Made by a program: the position numbers and the translations under genes. A stretch of 64,000 nt of DNA from Prunella strophiata (taxonomy: Eukaryota; Chordata; Aves; Passeriformes; Prunellidae): NCBI GenBank assembly GCA_036583965.1, contig JAZBQD010000001.1:23049569-23113568 (forward strand). The letters run 5' to 3'. Under the pieces are notes generated by a model. The model saw nothing but the letters and a program-made list of their open reading frames with translations. It searched no databases and was not told where the DNA came from. This document shows, one piece after another, positions 61,570 through 64,000 of this stretch (position 1 is the stretch's first letter; every line of letters begins with the position of its first letter).

Positions 61570-64000
61570 TGTGGGAGTGGAGAAGAGCAGAGATCTACAC
61601 AAAATTATAATCCATAATCCTGCCCCCATAAAAAAGGATCTCTTGACTGCCAGAGAGATCCATTTCTTTCTTCTGACCCAAAGGGTTCTGGCAGCAGCCC
61701 TGAGGCTGGAGCACATCAGCCACCAGCCTGTGTAGCTGGGATGGCTGTGGGCTGAGTGCAGGTGCTTGGATTCCTCATGGTGGTGCCCTGGTGCTGAGGG
61801 AACTGGGCTGGTGAGCTGTCCTGCTGCAGGCATCATGCTCCAGAGGATCCTTGGCCTTGCCAAGCCACTGGCTGTCCTGTGCTCTGCTCTCCCAGGGTTT
61901 TACATGGTGGAGTGCAGCACAGCTGCCCTGCTCTGAAGACAAGGAAGTTCATGGCACTTGCTTGGACCAAAAGGCAAATTGAGTACAAAGCATGATGTTA
62001 TGTATGATGTTATTTCTTCCTCTGTCTTCAGCCTTCTCCTCTGCTTTATGGTTATGGCTACCTGAACCTAGCCACCACTTTCCTTTTCCTCCCCTGCTCT
62101 TGTCACAGAAGTCAATGCAAATTAATCAGGTGAAATAATTTCTGTGACATCACTTCTGATGCTGTTGAATTTACTGAAGAAAGTTGGTATTAATACCATG
62201 CAGGCCATGGAATGTAAGTGTTGTATGTGGACAAGTTTAAAAGGGTGTTTGATTTAAGGTGCAAGGATTTCCAGAAGTTTGGAGTACATAGTTTTCTAAG
62301 AAGGTCAGCTCAACAAAAGATTGTATCCCTGTGAAGTTCTTAGTTAAATCTGTGGGCATCTTGTCACAAGGGTTTTCAGAAGATGACAGTTCACCTTTTG
62401 GAAAGCCCTGGCCCATGTTTGTTTTCTCCTCCAAAAAGACTGCCCTGATGTCAGTGCCACAGATTCAGGACTCAGCTTGCAGGATTCAGCTTGCATTCAC
62501 TTTCCTGTATGTCCATGGACATCCTTGAGGGCTGTAAAATGATAACTGTGATGTATCTGTCTCTGACCTGTTTTATAATCTACTTGATCATATCCCCTCT
62601 GTGTGTGTGCAGGAGGAAGAGGTGGGGTCAGGGATAGAAACACATGTACATACTTCAGTCATAGTGATGGCATCAAAGTGATGCCACCTTTATGTAGGGA
62701 AGGCTTTTAAACTCCTCTCTAGCCTCTCCACTGATCCATGGGGAAACAAGGCTGTGACCTGTAGAGTTTCCACTGACTTCAGGTTTGACAACACTACATT
62801 AAGTGGGTAATATGTTGTGACACAACAAGATAAAATTCTGGCCCTAGTAATGACTGTGGATTTTGATATTGGTTTTGGAAGTATTTTAGGATTTCAGCTG
62901 TAGAAATCAGTGGCAAATTCCATGATGAAATAATGTAGTTATTTCCTATCAAACAGGCTCTTCAGCAACATGGCTATTCCAGAAAATACTTTTTAAATGG
63001 AACATCTTGAGCTATTGACCCCACAAAGAAATACATGCATACAATAGAATTACTTCCTGTCTATTTAACACTCATGTGTAACAATGTGGGTGGGTCTGGT
63101 TATATTGTTCTCCACCTTAATGACAATTTATCCAAAGCAATTTTTTGCCTGGCCTAAATTTTGCAGAAACACCTGGTCTTTAAAACCTTTTGAGAAAGGG
63201 TGATATTTGCACCTGACATGTCCACAAGTAACTTAGATCAAGTTATTGATCGGTCCTGTGTATGTCGCTTTCCAGTGGGAGGATGAGATGGAGAGGCCAA
63301 TCCGTTACTGCAGCCATCTACCACTGGAAAGCAATAGCACTAATGATACAGGTTTTCAATAGCTGATTTATATTATCCTGCAGTCAACAAGAACTCATGA
63401 TTTTGTCACTGTCCTGTTTAAAGGAACACTCCCAAATGCTGGCAGGCCCCAAATCTGACCCATTGCAACACAGCTGCTGTGTTATGAACTGGGGAAAACT
63501 GAACAAAACCCCACCAGTCCTCCAGAGTAGAGTCTGGACAAGCTCTTTGCTCGCTGAGCAACGGATCTTGGGAGCCCCCAGTTCATGAGAGGCTCATTCT
63601 AGCGAGTGATTCCTGTTAAGATTTGCTTTAGTTCCATCAGCTGTTCCCTGGCATTGTGCTGCCCAGAGGGGACGATGGAGTTACAGTTCTTTCTCTGGGC
63701 AAATACTGCACTTACCATCTCAGTGACTGACTGCTAGCTTGGTGGTGATTAATGAGAAATATGTATCAGTGGCTATAAATGAGAGGCTGGTTCCCCTCTT
63801 CTTCCTTTAAGTGATTTGGGCAGCACAGACAAAGTGTGGGCAGAATCCAGCCCGGAGCAGAGCTCCTGAGGGAGAGAGCAGCAGCAGTGAGGAGCTGAGT
63901 TTGCTGGAGAAAACTTTTGATGAGCCATGCAAGAGCTGGCCTGGGCAGTCAGTGGGCACAGCCCTGTCCTCTCTTTGGATCATGTTTGAACATGGCAACA
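61568..64000. other. Non-coding stretch, no gene seen
   Basis: Unique sequence. A 12-base perfect inverted repeat at 63267-63332 sits in a small CpG-retaining block. No recognised gene or interspersed repeat. Confidence 0.5.

Overview
This is vertebrate nuclear DNA, almost certainly from a bird. It holds two linked single-copy genes, EGR2 and ADO, in the tail-to-tail arrangement seen in other amniotes. The recognisable interspersed repeats are three CR1 LINE fragments of avian type. Repeat density is low, and CpG is confined to a few islands. The species cannot be fixed from the sequence.

Left part (1-7.3 kb): non-coding DNA upstream of EGR2, AT-rich apart from a CpG-rich patch at 3.2-3.48 kb that ends in a consensus splice donor. 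This is a plausible remote first exon. A second exon-like piece with a strong acceptor lies at 6.48 kb. Core (7.3-10.26 kb): EGR2 on the + strand. Its promoter carries two CArG boxes, ETS motifs, a CRE-like site and a TATA-like element, which is immediate-early gene architecture. There are two coding exons, a three-finger C2H2 domain, and a 3'UTR with three Pumilio-type motifs and two AATAAA signals. The last ~30 codons are in a different frame from the zinc fingers, so one base appears to be missing near 9523-9525. A CpG-rich patch with perfect NF-kB and AP-1 motifs follows the EGR2 3' end (10.29-10.76 kb).

11.88-15.33 kb: ADO (2-aminoethanethiol dioxygenase) on the - strand. It is one uninterrupted coding exon of 250 residues with a CpG-island promoter and an inferred 3'UTR of up to ~2.3 kb.

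15.4-64 kb: no protein-coding gene that I can recognise. The stretch holds three CR1 fragments (16.3, 19.1-19.6 and 45.4-45.7 kb), possible tRNA-derived SINE relics, simple repeats and short tandem duplications. It also holds several unique, CpG-retaining or motif-dense segments that could be conserved regulatory elements or lncRNA exons. This is the side on which mammals carry the EGR2 myelinating Schwann cell enhancer (about 35 kb downstream in mouse), so distal EGR2 elements are expected here. Which segments are conserved can only be settled by alignment to other amniotes.

EGR2 and ADO are not known to share a pathway; one is a stimulus-induced transcription factor, the other an oxygen-sensing thiol dioxygenase. 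Their linkage is conserved synteny. I saw no bacterial-type features, CRISPR array, rRNA gene, intact functional tRNA or intact transposon.
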